Positions 26,844-36,129 are shown, counted from the first letter of the stretch. The stretch is DNA of 64,000 nucleotides from Acinetobacter guillouiae CIP 63.46 (GCF_000368145.1 NZ_KB849283.1:558001-622000); one strand, 5' to 3'. The notes: generated by a model from the sequence alone, not told the origin. Numbers and translations: made by a program.

Positions 26844-27571
26844 TTAATAATTATTTTTTATGGAATTTATGTTAATAGAGCAAGATTCTTCTGTTGTATT
26901 AATCGGATGTTCTAAAATGGGACTACCACTCCATTTTATAAATGTAGCTAATATATTTAAAGATAAGATATTCCAGTCAGAGCGTAAATCACTTTGCATA
27001 ACTGAATATAAAGCTTCTTCTTTTTTTAGTTCATTTTTGTTTAAAATATTGTATGAATTTGGGTCATTTTTTCTACTGCTATCAATTTTACTATACGATG
27101 CAATTTGTAATAAAAGATCATTTTCAAATATTTTTAATGCTGATAATTGTTTCTTAGTACAACTGGATTGAATTGTTTCAGATGCTTTTAATAATAATAA
27201 TTCAAGTTTTTTTAATTCAAAATTAGCTTGGTCGTAAGCATTAAAAACATCTTTACGTAATGGTAGTGAAGCTTCATTAACTATATGGTTGCCTAACCTT
27301 TGATAGGTTTTAATTTTTGTATCAGATTCCTTAAGTTGGTCAATAACTTGTTCTATTATTTTTTCCTTATTATTAAGATAATGTTGATCCTTCCAATTTC
27401 CAAAAGAGATAAAAGTTGCAATGACAGTTAAAAAAGCTAATAAGAACATCCCTAAGTTAATTGTGTTTGATAAATCGATATTAGGATATTTTTTTTTAGA
27501 AAAGTATATAATCCCCAAAAAGATAGTGTAAATAATGCTAAAAAAATGAAACCTAATAAATAATATGACAT
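26844..27571 (-). CDS. Hypothetical two-TM membrane protein, apparent frameshift in an A9 tract
   Basis: The long frame (26844-27518, TTG start) begins mid-way through what looks like a membrane protein: GMFLLAFLTVIATFISFG, then a long polar helical domain. Upstream, another frame starts at ATG 27571 and reads MSYYLLGFIFLALFTLSFWGLYTFLKK. The two frames meet at nine A residues on the coding strand (27489-27497). One extra A would join them into a 242-residue protein with two membrane helices and a cytoplasmic or periplasmic coiled-coil-like tail. This may be a real mutation, slippage-based switching or an assembly error. There is no recognised family. Confidence 0.6.
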
Positions 27572-27669
27572 ATGGATGAAAACCTTATTTTAGTTAAAAC
27601 ATAAATCTATTTAAAATATTTGAATTTAATATCACGTTTGATAAAGAGCTTCAACCAGTTTGTTTCATG

Positions 27670-27687
27670 TTGGCACAAAAACTGCTT
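27670..27687 (+). promoter_or_regulatory. Candidate sigma-54 promoter of puuE-uraD-uraH
   Basis: TTGGCACAAAAACTGCTT carries GG-N10-GC and matches consensus TTGGCACG-N4-TTGCTT at all but two informative positions. It lies 50 bases upstream of the puuE GTG start. Confidence 0.7.
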
Positions 27688-27736
27688 GATCATTCACACT
27701 AAAAAATGGTGATTGAAAAGTTTAAAGGCGGTTTGA

Positions 27737-28702
27737 GTGAGTAAAACTTATTTACGTGGGCAAGACTTAATAGACCAAATCCAAAATACTCCCTATTCAC
27801 GAGATCTCATTGGCTATCACGGTCAAGTACCTAAAGTAGCATGGCCAAATCAAGCCCAAATAGCAGTACAGTTTGTCCTTAACTATGAAGAAGGTGCTGA
27901 AAACCATATCGAACATGGTGATGCCGGTTCTGAACAGTTTTTATCTGATATTGTGGGAGCAGCAAGTTTTCCCGACAAACACATGTCGATGGATTCGATG
28001 TATGAATATGGTGCTCGTGCAGGATTCTGGCGTATTCATCAAGAGTTTAAAAAGCGTAACTTACCCATGACCATATTTGGAGTGGGCATGGCACTGGCAC
28101 GTAATCCATATATTGTGGAAGCCATTCAACAAGCCCATTACGATGTGATTTCACACGGACAGCGTTGGCTAAATTACCAAACTATAGATATTGAAACGGA
28201 ACGTCAGCATATTGATCAAGCGATCAGCATTCTAGAAACCTTATTTGGCACTACACCAATGGGTTGGTATACAGGGCGAGATAGCCCAAATACGCGTAAA
28301 TTATTGGCTGAATTTCCACAGATCAAATATGACTGCGATTACTATGGTGATGATTTGCCATTTTGGACAAGCTTAACCAATTTACAAGGCCAAAGCCGCC
28401 CGCACCTGATCATTCCATATACTTTAGAAAGTAATGATATGAAGTTCTGCGCGCCTGCTGGTTTTAACAGTGGCGAGCAATTTTACCAATATTTAAAAGA
28501 TGCCTTTGATGTGCTTTATGCAGAAGGTGAAAATGAGCCGAAAATGCTATCGATTGGAATGCATTGTCGTATTCTGGGACGTCCCGGTCGTTTTAAAGCA
28601 TTACAGCGTTTTTTAGATTATATACAGGCACATGAAAAAGTCTGGATCTGTCGTCGCGGTGATATCGCTGAACATTGGTTTAAACACCATCCAGCCGCAT
28701 AA
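27737..28702 (+). CDS. puuE: Allantoinase PuuE (polysaccharide-deacetylase type)
   Basis: This encodes 321 residues, the metal-independent allantoinase of the polysaccharide deacetylase fold, which opens allantoin to allantoate. Family signatures are QFVLNYEEGAENHIEHGD near the N-terminus, HMSMDSMYEYGARAGFWRI, SHGQRW and MLSIGMHCRILGRPGR near the C-terminus. The start is GTG at 27737 behind AAAGGCGG. It leads a transcript with uraD and uraH, which supply allantoin from urate. Confidence 0.93.
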   Translation: MSKTYLRGQDLIDQIQNTPYSRDLIGYHGQVPKVAWPNQAQIAVQFVLNYEEGAENHIEHGDAGSEQFLSDIVGAASFPDKHMSMDSMYEYGARAGFWRIHQEFKKRNLPMTIFGVGMALARNPYIVEAIQQAHYDVISHGQRWLNYQTIDIETERQHIDQAISILETLFGTTPMGWYTGRDSPNTRKLLAEFPQIKYDCDYYGDDLPFWTSLTNLQGQSRPHLIIPYTLESNDMKFCAPAGFNSGEQFYQYLKDAFDVLYAEGENEPKMLSIGMHCRILGRPGRFKALQRFLDYIQAHEKVWICRRGDIAEHWFKHHPAA

Positions 28703-28828
28703 TTGTCGCTATGAGGATGTGGCTTTTAAGGTAAGCACTTTATTTTTAATTGAATGCAGTAAAGCGCGCAGCAAAGTTTATATAAAAGTGTTTGAAAATT
28801 TTAGCGAACTCAAGCATAGGTATTATTC

Positions 28829-29350
28829 GTGAAAATAGAAGAATTTAATCAAGCATCATCAGAAGAGCTTACAACCTTGCTTAAGCATTGTGTGCACATT
28901 CAACGTTGGTCAGATGAAATTTTGTCACAACGTCCATTTGTCAACACTCAAGCGTTAATGGATTTTGCAAAAGCACAAGCCTCAACTTGGACATGGTTAG
29001 AAATTGCAAATGCATTAGCGACACACCCACGGATCGGTGAAAAAAAGGCTCAGGCAGTGCTGAGTGAAAAAGAGCAAGCATTTTCTCATCAAGAGCAATC
29101 AGCAATAAAACAGAGCACTGAAACACAACATGCTTTATTGCAAGGCAATATTGCTTATGAAAAGAAATTTGGTCATATTTTTTTAATTCGTGCCATGGGT
29201 TTAGATCAGGCTGAAATTCTACAAGCACTGAAATATCGTTTATTAAATGATCCTGAAACAGAACAGCGTATTGTTAAACAACAACTTGGTGAAATTGCAA
29301 TGTTAAGACTCAGTCAAGAACTGAGTGATGGTGAAAGCTTAAATGATTGA
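28829..29350 (+). CDS. uraD: OHCU decarboxylase
   Basis: This encodes 173 residues, all-helical. The enzyme decarboxylates 2-oxo-4-hydroxy-4-carboxy-5-ureidoimidazoline to S-allantoin. The catalytic His lies in ATHPRIGEKKA (near residues 65-75), and the family FLIRAMG-like IFLIRAMGLDQAEIL segment is present. It starts with GTG, lies 126 bases after puuE and is followed by uraH 33 bases later. Confidence 0.93.
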   Translation: MKIEEFNQASSEELTTLLKHCVHIQRWSDEILSQRPFVNTQALMDFAKAQASTWTWLEIANALATHPRIGEKKAQAVLSEKEQAFSHQEQSAIKQSTETQHALLQGNIAYEKKFGHIFLIRAMGLDQAEILQALKYRLLNDPETEQRIVKQQLGEIAMLRLSQELSDGESLND

Positions 29351-29383
29351 TTGCATTAAAATAATGTTTAGAAAGGAAATAAC

Positions 29384-29704
29384 ATGATCAGTACCCATAT
29401 CTTAGACACGCATCTTGGCAAGCCTGCCGTAAATGTTCTGATAAAATTATTGGATAGCCAAGACAATATTGTTGCAGAATCAAGGACCAATGAAGATGGA
29501 CGGGTAGCAGATTTTAATTTAAGTGGAATTAAAACAGGGGATTATAGTTTGGTTTTTTATACTGCTGACTATTTTAACCGTTTAGCCTTAGCAACGTTTT
29601 TCCCAAAAGTTGTGATTCATTTTTCAGTTCTTGATATTGCACAACATTATCATATTCCTTTATTAATCAGCCCTTTTGCTTATTCCACATATCGTGGAAG
29701 CTAA
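29384..29704 (+). CDS. uraH: 5-hydroxyisourate hydrolase (transthyretin-like)
   Basis: This encodes 106 residues with all the marks of the family: the ISTHILDTHLGKPA N-terminus, TNEDGRV, HYHIPLLISPF and the terminal YRGS that distinguishes the enzyme from transthyretin. It hydrolyses 5-hydroxyisourate to OHCU. A good AAAGGAAA site precedes the ATG. Confidence 0.96.
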   Translation: MISTHILDTHLGKPAVNVLIKLLDSQDNIVAESRTNEDGRVADFNLSGIKTGDYSLVFYTADYFNRLALATFFPKVVIHFSVLDIAQHYHIPLLISPFAYSTYRGS

Positions 29705-29752
29705 CTTTTATAGAACTAGATTTATAGAACTAGTTTTTTCATGATTTTAAAG

Positions 29753-29774
29753 CCCATTGATTTGGGATTTTTTT
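29753..29774 (+). terminator. Terminator after uraH
   Basis: A short CCCA/TGGG stem is followed by seven T residues, 48 bases past the uraH stop. A nearby direct repeat (TATAGAACTAG twice, around 29709-29733) has no obvious role. Confidence 0.5.
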
Positions 29775-29800
29775 ATGAAATTTTGACCAAATGTAAAAAA

Positions 29801-29818
29801 TTGGCTTTGTTTTTGCTT
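29801..29818 (+). promoter_or_regulatory. Candidate sigma-54 promoter of the porin gene
   Basis: TTGGCTTTGTTTTTGCTT has GG-N10-GC with the full TTGCTT -12 box and TTGGC -24 box. It is 46 bases upstream of the porin ATG. Confidence 0.65.
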
Positions 29819-29863
29819 ATTCACGCAGGTGTTTACCGCTATTTCTGATGGGGAATTTATACA

Positions 29864-30586
29864 ATGAAATTAACACAATTTGCTGCGCTTTCAACTTTCG
29901 TTTGCACCGCTTTTAGCACCCATGCTGCGCCTATTTGGCAAGACTTTAGCATTACTGGATTATATGGAAAAAATTATGAATTAATTGCTCGGGAAGATGA
30001 TCAATCGACCATTACTTTTGAATATGCAGCCAAATTAAAATATGGGGACTTCTTTGCATTTGCGGATCGTACCAATAATGATGTTTCAGGCAATGAGACC
30101 TATTTTGAAGTTTCACCACGATTGAGCTTAGGCGCGATTTCAGGGCATAAGTTGGAAGCAGGGCCAATTAAAGACGTTCTCATTGCCATAACATGGGAAG
30201 GCGGTGAAGGGTTTAACAATTATTTGTATGGGATCGGGGTAGATTTGGCGATTCCATATTTCCAATATGCACAATTAAACTTTTATAAAGCAGACAATTA
30301 CAAGAACACAAATGATGATTATCAGCTGACTTTTGTTTTTGGTGTGCCTTTTAAAATCGCATCAGAAGATTTTCTTGTTGATGGTTTTCTGGATTGGTCA
30401 ACCGCTGAAGATGATCATGCCAGTGAGTTAAACTGGACCACCCAATGGAAATGGAATGCGGGTAAACATATTTCACCAGATACGAAATTGTATTTAGGCG
30501 TTGAATATTCCGTTTGGAATAATAAATACGGCATCTCAGGCAAAGATGAAAATAATGTCAGTGCTTTAATTAAATATCATTTTTAA
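29864..30586 (+). CDS. Tsx-like outer-membrane channel
   Basis: This encodes 240 residues with a signal peptide (cleavage after THAA, about residue 22) and a beta-barrel pattern ending in a C-terminal Phe (ALIKYHF). It resembles Tsx/OmpK nucleoside-specific channels (WQDFSITGLYGKNY near the mature start, YFEVSPRLSLG). In this context it probably admits purines, nucleosides or allantoin. Substrate choice is inferred from neighbours. It is a single gene with its own sigma-54-like promoter and terminator. Confidence 0.82.
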   Translation: MKLTQFAALSTFVCTAFSTHAAPIWQDFSITGLYGKNYELIAREDDQSTITFEYAAKLKYGDFFAFADRTNNDVSGNETYFEVSPRLSLGAISGHKLEAGPIKDVLIAITWEGGEGFNNYLYGIGVDLAIPYFQYAQLNFYKADNYKNTNDDYQLTFVFGVPFKIASEDFLVDGFLDWSTAEDDHASELNWTTQWKWNAGKHISPDTKLYLGVEYSVWNNKYGISGKDENNVSALIKYHF

Positions 30587-30655
30587 AATGATCTTTATCT
30601 GATCATGTTTTTAAATGCATGAATAGGATTGAGATAAGCTTAAGATCATTTTTCC

Positions 30656-30694
30656 AAACCAGCGCAACACTGAATAATGCTGCACTGGTTTTTT
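30656..30694 (+). terminator. Terminator after the porin gene
   Basis: The stem AAACCAG/CTGGTTT with an extended inner dyad is followed by a T tract. Confidence 0.7.
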
Positions 30695-30790
30695 AACAAC
30701 ATAGGGTAAAATCTTATCTCAGTACTTCTCAGCATTTTTAGAGGAATGTTTTGATCCATGCATTTTTTATTTACTGTTTTGAAAGGATAA

Positions 30791-31285
30791 TTATAAGGTT
30801 AAGACAATGTTTTCATTAAAGTGAAAAATATCACAATTGTGACCCTCACCAATCCGATCGATTACAGCAAAGTCGCTGGGTGCTTCAAGCGTTAATAACG
30901 GATGATGCCAAGTGCCTGCACGATAGTTTACAGCCTGTTGGCCATTGCTTATAAAGGCATAAATATGATCAAGATCAGGTTGATCCTGATCTAAAGCCGC
31001 TGCAACAACAACCAAGAAGGATTGACCTTGCATCGGGATAAATGCCTGTGAACCGATTGGATGGCGTTCAAGCATTTGAATTTCGCAAGGCACTTGAGTT
31101 TTTTGAATATTACGAAAAATACTTAATCCGACTTCAGCATTAGCCGCTTGAGCCAAGGATAAAGCATGATAGCGTTCCGTATGCGCGCCATTGATATGGA
31201 AAAAGTCATTGCCAGCACAGGCAATGACCTCACCAAATGCGGCAAAAGCTTCAGCAGTTAATGGCTGAATTTGGATATATTTCAT
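30791..31285 (-). CDS. allA: Ureidoglycolate lyase AllA
   Basis: This encodes 164 residues, a small cupin that splits ureidoglycolate to glyoxylate and urea. Family segments are the N-terminal MKYIQIQPLTAEAFAAFG, IQMLERHPIGSQAFIPM and the AGTWHHPLL metal-region motif. The frame is open 16 codons further upstream, but that would overlap alc. The ATG at 31285 directly follows the alc stop with four bases between, so the pair is co-translated leftward. Confidence 0.92.
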   Translation of the reverse strand: MKYIQIQPLTAEAFAAFGEVIACAGNDFFHINGAHTERYHALSLAQAANAEVGLSIFRNIQKTQVPCEIQMLERHPIGSQAFIPMQGQSFLVVVAAALDQDQPDLDHIYAFISNGQQAVNYRAGTWHHPLLTLEAPSDFAVIDRIGEGHNCDIFHFNENIVLTL

Positions 31286-31289
31286 AAAA

Positions 31290-32297
31290 TCACTCTGCAA
31301 TTTTACCCCATAATCGGATACGGCTAATGCCACCGTCTGGAATCATATTGACACGAATATGTGAAATTTTTTTATGTTTTAAAATGTCTGCTACATAATC
31401 ATGAATATGATCCATTTGCATATCCTGAGCATTGAGTAGAAATGGCCAAAACATACTTTGCGGAATCAATTGTGGATCAGTCGCATTTTCAATATATATC
31501 GCCTGAATCGATACTTGAGCGGGGAAATTGCCTTTGAAATGTGCAGTATCAATTTCAATTTTTTCAATTACACCACTTTGACCTAGGGCCAAAATACACC
31601 AGTCAAATCCAGGTGCACGGCGGCGTTTGGTTTCCCAACCATCACCCATATTGATCCCACGATTCGGATTGATCAAATTACGAGGATGACCAAAGTGGGC
31701 ATCACTATAGGCAATCACGCGTCCACCATTTTCAAGTGCCAGTAAATCTAATGTACGTTGGCGATCTTGGATCTGTATTTGTACTTCACCATAGACGCGA
31801 AAACGTGCAATACCACCATCAGGAAAAATATTTAAGCGTACATGGGTAAAGACTGCTGAGTTTTTAATGTCAAAAATATGATGTTGGCTGGGGCCAAGAA
31901 CAGAATTATCTAGAATGGGCTGCCATAGTGCATTGCTTAAGTCCCCATTTGGTGCATAACAGGCTTCAATTGAAGCGGAAGCAGGATAATTCCCAGTAAA
32001 AAAAGTGGTATCAATATCAAATGCAGTAATTTTTCCAGCAACACCTAATTTAACAATTGCCCAGTCATAGCCTGCATGGCGTTTACGGCGGGTTTCCCAT
32101 CCATCCATCCATTTGCCGTGATCATCAAATCTATCTTCTACAAAAATGGGTGGATTAAATTGCAACATTCGTTGTGCTTCTGCAAAAAAATCATCTGAAC
32201 ATTCAAGTACTTTTGTACCAATTCGGGGATCTGCCAAATTGCTGTATTGTTGCAAATGTGCAGGAAGCTCAAAACTTGGTGCAAGTAAAGTTGCCAT
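31290..32297 (-). CDS. alc: Allantoicase
   Basis: This encodes 335 residues composed of two similar jelly-roll halves, as in other allantoicases. The duplicated GWETRRKRHAGYDW (near 66-79) and GWETKRRRAPGFDW (near 222-235) segments show the internal repeat. It hydrolyses allantoate to ureidoglycolate and urea. It is first in the alc-allA leftward operon and divergent from hpxO. Confidence 0.95.
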   Translation of the reverse strand: MATLLAPSFELPAHLQQYSNLADPRIGTKVLECSDDFFAEAQRMLQFNPPIFVEDRFDDHGKWMDGWETRRKRHAGYDWAIVKLGVAGKITAFDIDTTFFTGNYPASASIEACYAPNGDLSNALWQPILDNSVLGPSQHHIFDIKNSAVFTHVRLNIFPDGGIARFRVYGEVQIQIQDRQRTLDLLALENGGRVIAYSDAHFGHPRNLINPNRGINMGDGWETKRRRAPGFDWCILALGQSGVIEKIEIDTAHFKGNFPAQVSIQAIYIENATDPQLIPQSMFWPFLLNAQDMQMDHIHDYVADILKHKKISHIRVNMIPDGGISRIRLWGKIAE

Positions 32298-32401
32298 ATT
32301 TATTTACCATTCATATTACGATTTATATCATTTTATTGATTGATATCAGTGTTTAAAGTTCAATAAGCACTCATAAAAACAATATCTTACCGTCCTCATC
32401 A

Positions 32402-32418
32402 TGCATAGCCTATGCCAA
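32402..32418 (-). promoter_or_regulatory. Candidate sigma-54 promoter of alc-allA
   Basis: Read leftward, TTGGCATAGGCTATGCA has GG-N10-GC with TTGGCA and TGCA boxes. It lies about 105 bases before the alc ATG, almost back to back with the hpxO candidate promoter. Confidence 0.6.
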
Positions 32419-32452
32419 CTTTGCTTAAGGAATGTTGTGCTTTTTAAATAAA

Positions 32453-32468
32453 TGGCACGTTTTTAGCA
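32453..32468 (+). promoter_or_regulatory. Candidate sigma-54 promoter of hpxO
   Basis: TGGCACGTTTTTAGCA has a perfect TGGCACG -24 box and GC at the -12 position (GG-N10-GC). It is 43 bases before the hpxO ATG. Confidence 0.7.
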
Positions 32469-32510
32469 TTTTAGTCATAAGTGTTAAAGAAACAGACAGA
32501 GGAGAAATAG

Positions 32511-33668
32511 ATGGAGATTACTATTATCGGTGCCGGTATGGGGGGATTAACCGCAGGTATTGCACTAAAAAAATTCGGACATTCGGTCACCATCTATGAA
32601 CAAACTGAACAAATTCTAGCTGTAGGTGCTGCTATTTCTTTATGGTCAAATGGTGTTAAGTGTTTAAATTATTTAGGCTTAACGGATCAAGTTGCCAAAC
32701 TTGGTGGTCAAATGGATCATTTAGCCTATATCGATGGCTTAACTGGTGAGCACATGACCCAGTTTAGTTTAATGCCTTTGATTGAAGAGGTTGGGCAACG
32801 GCCTTATCCAGTTTCCCGCGCAGATTTACAAAACATGTTGATGGATGAATTTGGCCGTGACGATATTCATCTTGGGAAAAAAATGGTTGCACTAGAACAA
32901 GTAGATCAACACATAAAAGTTCAGTTTGCAGATGGCAGTGAAGTCACCACAGCATTGTTAATTGGTGCTGATGGAACACATTCACTGACCCGCCAATATG
33001 TACTGGGTGAACAGGTTGAACGTCGTTATGCAGGTTATGTCAATTGGAATGGCTTAGTCGAAATTTCAGATAAGTTTGCCCAAGCCGATCAATGGACAAC
33101 CTTTGTTGGAGAGGGAAAACGTGTTTCGCTTATGCCAGTGGCAGAGCAACGTTTTTACTTCTTCTTTGATGTGCCATTACCTGTAGGTTTAGAAAACAGT
33201 AAGGCCCAATATAAAACACTCTTTAAACAATATTTTAAGGACTGGTGCCAGCCCGTTCAAAACTTAATTGAAGCGATTGATGAGCAAAAAACCAATCGAG
33301 TAGAAATTCATGATATTGAACCTTTTACCCAGTTTTATAAAGGGCGGGTGGTGATTATGGGGGATGCAGCTCACAGTACTACGCCTGATATTGGTCAGGG
33401 CGGTTGCCAAGCCATGGAAGATGCAATTTACTTAGCACGCGCTTTGCAAATCAATACATTAGGCTTAGAGGATGCGTTAAAACGTTATCAAAATAAACGT
33501 AATGAGCGTGCCAATGAGCTGGTATTACGTGCACGTAAGCGCTGTGATGTGACCCATATGAAAGATGAGGCTGTGACCGAAGCGTGGTATCAAGACTTAC
33601 GTCAAGAACAAGGCCCACATATTATGCGTGGCATTATCAGTAATATTATTGGTAATCCTTTAGATTAA
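32511..33668 (+). CDS. hpxO: FAD-dependent urate hydroxylase HpxO
   Basis: This encodes 385 residues, a class A flavoprotein monooxygenase that converts urate to 5-hydroxyisourate with NADH and O2. The Rossmann motif [12 protein letters not shown] starts the protein, the DG motif is LIGADGTHS (about residue 155), and the second FAD motif [15 protein letters not shown] lies near 284-298. The length and N-terminal [10 protein letters not shown] segment fit HpxO rather than general salicylate-type hydroxylases. Substrate assignment rests also on the clustered uraH, uraD, puuE, alc and allA. Confidence 0.9.
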   Translation: MEITIIGAGMGGLTAGIALKKFGHSVTIYEQTEQILAVGAAISLWSNGVKCLNYLGLTDQVAKLGGQMDHLAYIDGLTGEHMTQFSLMPLIEEVGQRPYPVSRADLQNMLMDEFGRDDIHLGKKMVALEQVDQHIKVQFADGSEVTTALLIGADGTHSLTRQYVLGEQVERRYAGYVNWNGLVEISDKFAQADQWTTFVGEGKRVSLMPVAEQRFYFFFDVPLPVGLENSKAQYKTLFKQYFKDWCQPVQNLIEAIDEQKTNRVEIHDIEPFTQFYKGRVVIMGDAAHSTTPDIGQGGCQAMEDAIYLARALQINTLGLEDALKRYQNKRNERANELVLRARKRCDVTHMKDEAVTEAWYQDLRQEQGPHIMRGIISNIIGNPLD

Positions 33669-33844
33669 ATGTTGCTAGGTCGATGCTGAATTTAAATTAC
33701 TGAATCTAAATTCAGCATTGGAAATCTAACGCTTTTGATTCATATATGTTTAGGGAGTTATTGCTAGTCATCACTCAGCCACACGTCATTGCTTTGTTGC
33801 TTAAGGGCTATTGTTCATGTATTACAACACATAGCTAAAGCTGA

Positions 33845-34777
33845 TTATTGATAAGGGATCAGCTTGAGCTTAAATGCTTCGATTTGTTCAATAAGATGCT
33901 TAATCATAATTTGCGATACGCGTGAAAGTTGTCGTTTTGGCGCAACACATAAAGCCAGTGTTAACGGATATAAACCCTTTTCTCGAATCGGCTTAAAAAC
34001 AAGCTCGTCACGTTCTAAATATGGATATGCATCAATAAATGACAATAAACCAATACCTAAATTCTTTTGAATTAATGACATAATCATTCGAATGTCATTA
34101 CAATCTAAGTGCTGCTGTGGGCTAAATTTATGGTGCTTATACAAGGTCTGCACATAATCATGAATAATTAAAGGAGCACCAGGAATCAAGTGTTTATCGT
34201 TGACACTATCTGACAAATAAACTTTCTCATTTTTTGTTAAAGGGTGATCTTTAGGTAAAACAAAACCGATTGGGATTTCGACAAAAGATAAAACCTCTAA
34301 TTGATGATGGCCTTTCGGGTTTAATAAAATTCCAAAGTCAATTTCAGCGTCCATAATCATATTTGACACAGTTTCACTGTCTTGGATATGAAAATTAAAA
34401 TTGATCCAAGGGTAGTTGTCATACATATATTGAATTGAATCTAAAACGAAGCCATCACTGAGTGCAGAAATCAATCCGCAATCAATTGTTCCCCGAGAAA
34501 GTCCTTGGATTTCATCAAACCGATTACGGGTTAATTGAAATTCTTTTTGCCACTTAATCAAATCCGCATAGAGTAACTCTCCAGCAAGTGTCAGTTTTAA
34601 ACCACTGGGTAAACGTTCAAACAGATCAATGCCAAACTCTTCCTCAGCAAGTGCGATTTGACGATGTACCGCTGATACTGAAATATAAAGTTGATCTGCT
34701 GCTTTTCTTAAGCTGCCTGTCTTGGCAACGGCAATAAAATAATCTGAAAATCGTGAAAAAGTTGTATTCACAGGCAT
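33845..34777 (-). CDS. LysR family transcriptional regulator
   Basis: This encodes 310 residues: a winged helix-turn-helix (about 8-67; SLRKAADQLYISVSAVHRQIALAEEEFG) and a periplasmic-binding-type effector domain (about 95-300). It is divergent from the Rieske oxygenase gene and follows hpxO tail to tail. It may control purine catabolism or the oxygenase, by position only. The upstream region holds a sigma-54-like promoter and two dyads. Confidence 0.88.
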   Translation of the reverse strand: MPVNTTFSRFSDYFIAVAKTGSLRKAADQLYISVSAVHRQIALAEEEFGIDLFERLPSGLKLTLAGELLYADLIKWQKEFQLTRNRFDEIQGLSRGTIDCGLISALSDGFVLDSIQYMYDNYPWINFNFHIQDSETVSNMIMDAEIDFGILLNPKGHHQLEVLSFVEIPIGFVLPKDHPLTKNEKVYLSDSVNDKHLIPGAPLIIHDYVQTLYKHHKFSPQQHLDCNDIRMIMSLIQKNLGIGLLSFIDAYPYLERDELVFKPIREKGLYPLTLALCVAPKRQLSRVSQIMIKHLIEQIEAFKLKLIPYQ

Positions 34778-34866
34778 ATGGGCTGTCCATTATTTACATT
34801 TCACGGACTTATTCCTAAGCAATGAAAATCAAGGAAATTTAAAACTCGCTAAAATCACAGATCATT

Positions 34867-34884
34867 AAGCGATTTTTATGCCAA
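34867..34884 (-). promoter_or_regulatory. Candidate sigma-54 promoter of the LysR gene
   Basis: Read leftward, TTGGCATAAAAATCGCTT has GG-N10-GC, about 90 bases before the LysR ATG. The -12 box is imperfect (TCGC for TTGC). Confidence 0.5.
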
Positions 34885-34920
34885 GGATGATTTTTTTCTA
34901 AAAATAATTTTCAGATAGGT

Positions 34921-34968
34921 GTTCTATTTTTTAGAACGAGATAAGCAAAACATTCTAATAGACAGAAT
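34921..34968. promoter_or_regulatory. Two dyads, candidate LysR operators
   Basis: GTTCTATTTTTTAGAAC (34921-34937, 6-bp perfect arms) and ATTCTAATAGACAGAAT (34952-34968, 5-bp perfect arms, T-N11-A spacing) lie between the divergent LysR and Rieske genes. Both fit LysR-type boxes. Site assignment is inferred. Confidence 0.5.
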
Positions 34969-35073
34969 TAGACAAAATTCGTAATTTAAAACTCAGCCAT
35001 GATTTTAGCTGAGCAACATGCTGAAATCACAGCATAAGATCATGACATTAAATATATATTCTGTGAGTTTTGT

Positions 35074-36129
35074 ATGAATGCAATTCCAGTTCTCAACTTG
35101 TTTAGTCAACCACAATGTAGTGGTTTTGAACCTAAAGACTGGGAAATACTTGCTCAGCATTGGTATCCTGTTGCACGTGTGCAAGATGTCACTACAGCCC
35201 CACAACAAGTACAACTCCTCGATGTGAAAATGGCGCTTTATCAAACGGCAAGTGGTGCGATTCAGTTGGTGCGTGATATTTGCCCGCACCGTGGTGTACC
35301 ACTCAGCAAAGGTTGGGTGCAAGGTGAAGAGATCGTTTGTCCCTACCACGGATTGCATTACAACACAGCAGGTCAATGTACAAGAATTCCAGCACAGCCA
35401 GACCTGACAAATATCTCAGAGCGCTTTAGTCTCACCAAATTTCCTGTAGTTTTAAAATATGGTTTGGTTTGGACAAGTTTATTTAGTCGTGATGCAAGCC
35501 ATGCAAACTTTCCAATATTGGACACTTGGGATGATCCTGAGCATCAGCCCATACTGCCGCCATTTGTTGACATTGCGGGTTCAAGCGGGCGGCAATTGGA
35601 AGGCTTTATTGATGTCGCACATTTTGCTTGGGTACATCAGCAGTCTTTTGCTGATGCTGAAAATCCTGTCGTACCCAAATACATTACTGAGCGTACAGAC
35701 TATGGTTTACATACTGAATATGTCAGTAATGTGAGCAACTACCCGCATGGCTTACAGCATCTAGCACCAGAGGGTTTTTTATGGAAACGAATTTTTGATG
35801 TTTACCCACCATTTTCAGCGGTGTTAAAGGTTGAATTTCCACGCGAGGGTATATTGAAAATTTTAAATGCCTGTTGTCCTGTATCACATAACAAAACTCG
35901 ATTATTCGTACCGCTGACCCGTAATTTTGATACCACAGGCGATTTGCAGGCAGTTTACGATTTTAATGCACAAATTTTTGCAGAGGATCAGGACATGGTA
36001 GAGAGTCAAAAACCAGAAGAGCTTCCATTAGATATTACAATGGAAGCACATTTTGAAGCAGATCGTTCATCTACAACTTACCGTCGAATATTGGCAGAAT
36101 GGGGGTTAAGCAAACGCTATATTGTGTAA
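35074..36129 (+). CDS. Rieske non-heme iron oxygenase, alpha subunit
   Basis: This encodes 351 residues. The Rieske 2Fe-2S motif is intact (CPHRGVPLSKGW, then CPYHG; about residues 69-93), followed by a catalytic domain of the vanillate demethylase/HpxD type with the iron-binding region DVAHFAWVHQQSF (Asp, two His). It hydroxylates or demethylates a small aromatic or heterocyclic substrate using electrons from a separate reductase. No reductase or ferredoxin gene lies nearby. The position beside hpxO makes a hypoxanthine-oxidising HpxD-like role possible but unproven. Confidence 0.82.
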   Translation: MNAIPVLNLFSQPQCSGFEPKDWEILAQHWYPVARVQDVTTAPQQVQLLDVKMALYQTASGAIQLVRDICPHRGVPLSKGWVQGEEIVCPYHGLHYNTAGQCTRIPAQPDLTNISERFSLTKFPVVLKYGLVWTSLFSRDASHANFPILDTWDDPEHQPILPPFVDIAGSSGRQLEGFIDVAHFAWVHQQSFADAENPVVPKYITERTDYGLHTEYVSNVSNYPHGLQHLAPEGFLWKRIFDVYPPFSAVLKVEFPREGILKILNACCPVSHNKTRLFVPLTRNFDTTGDLQAVYDFNAQIFAEDQDMVESQKPEELPLDITMEAHFEADRSSTTYRRILAEWGLSKRYIV

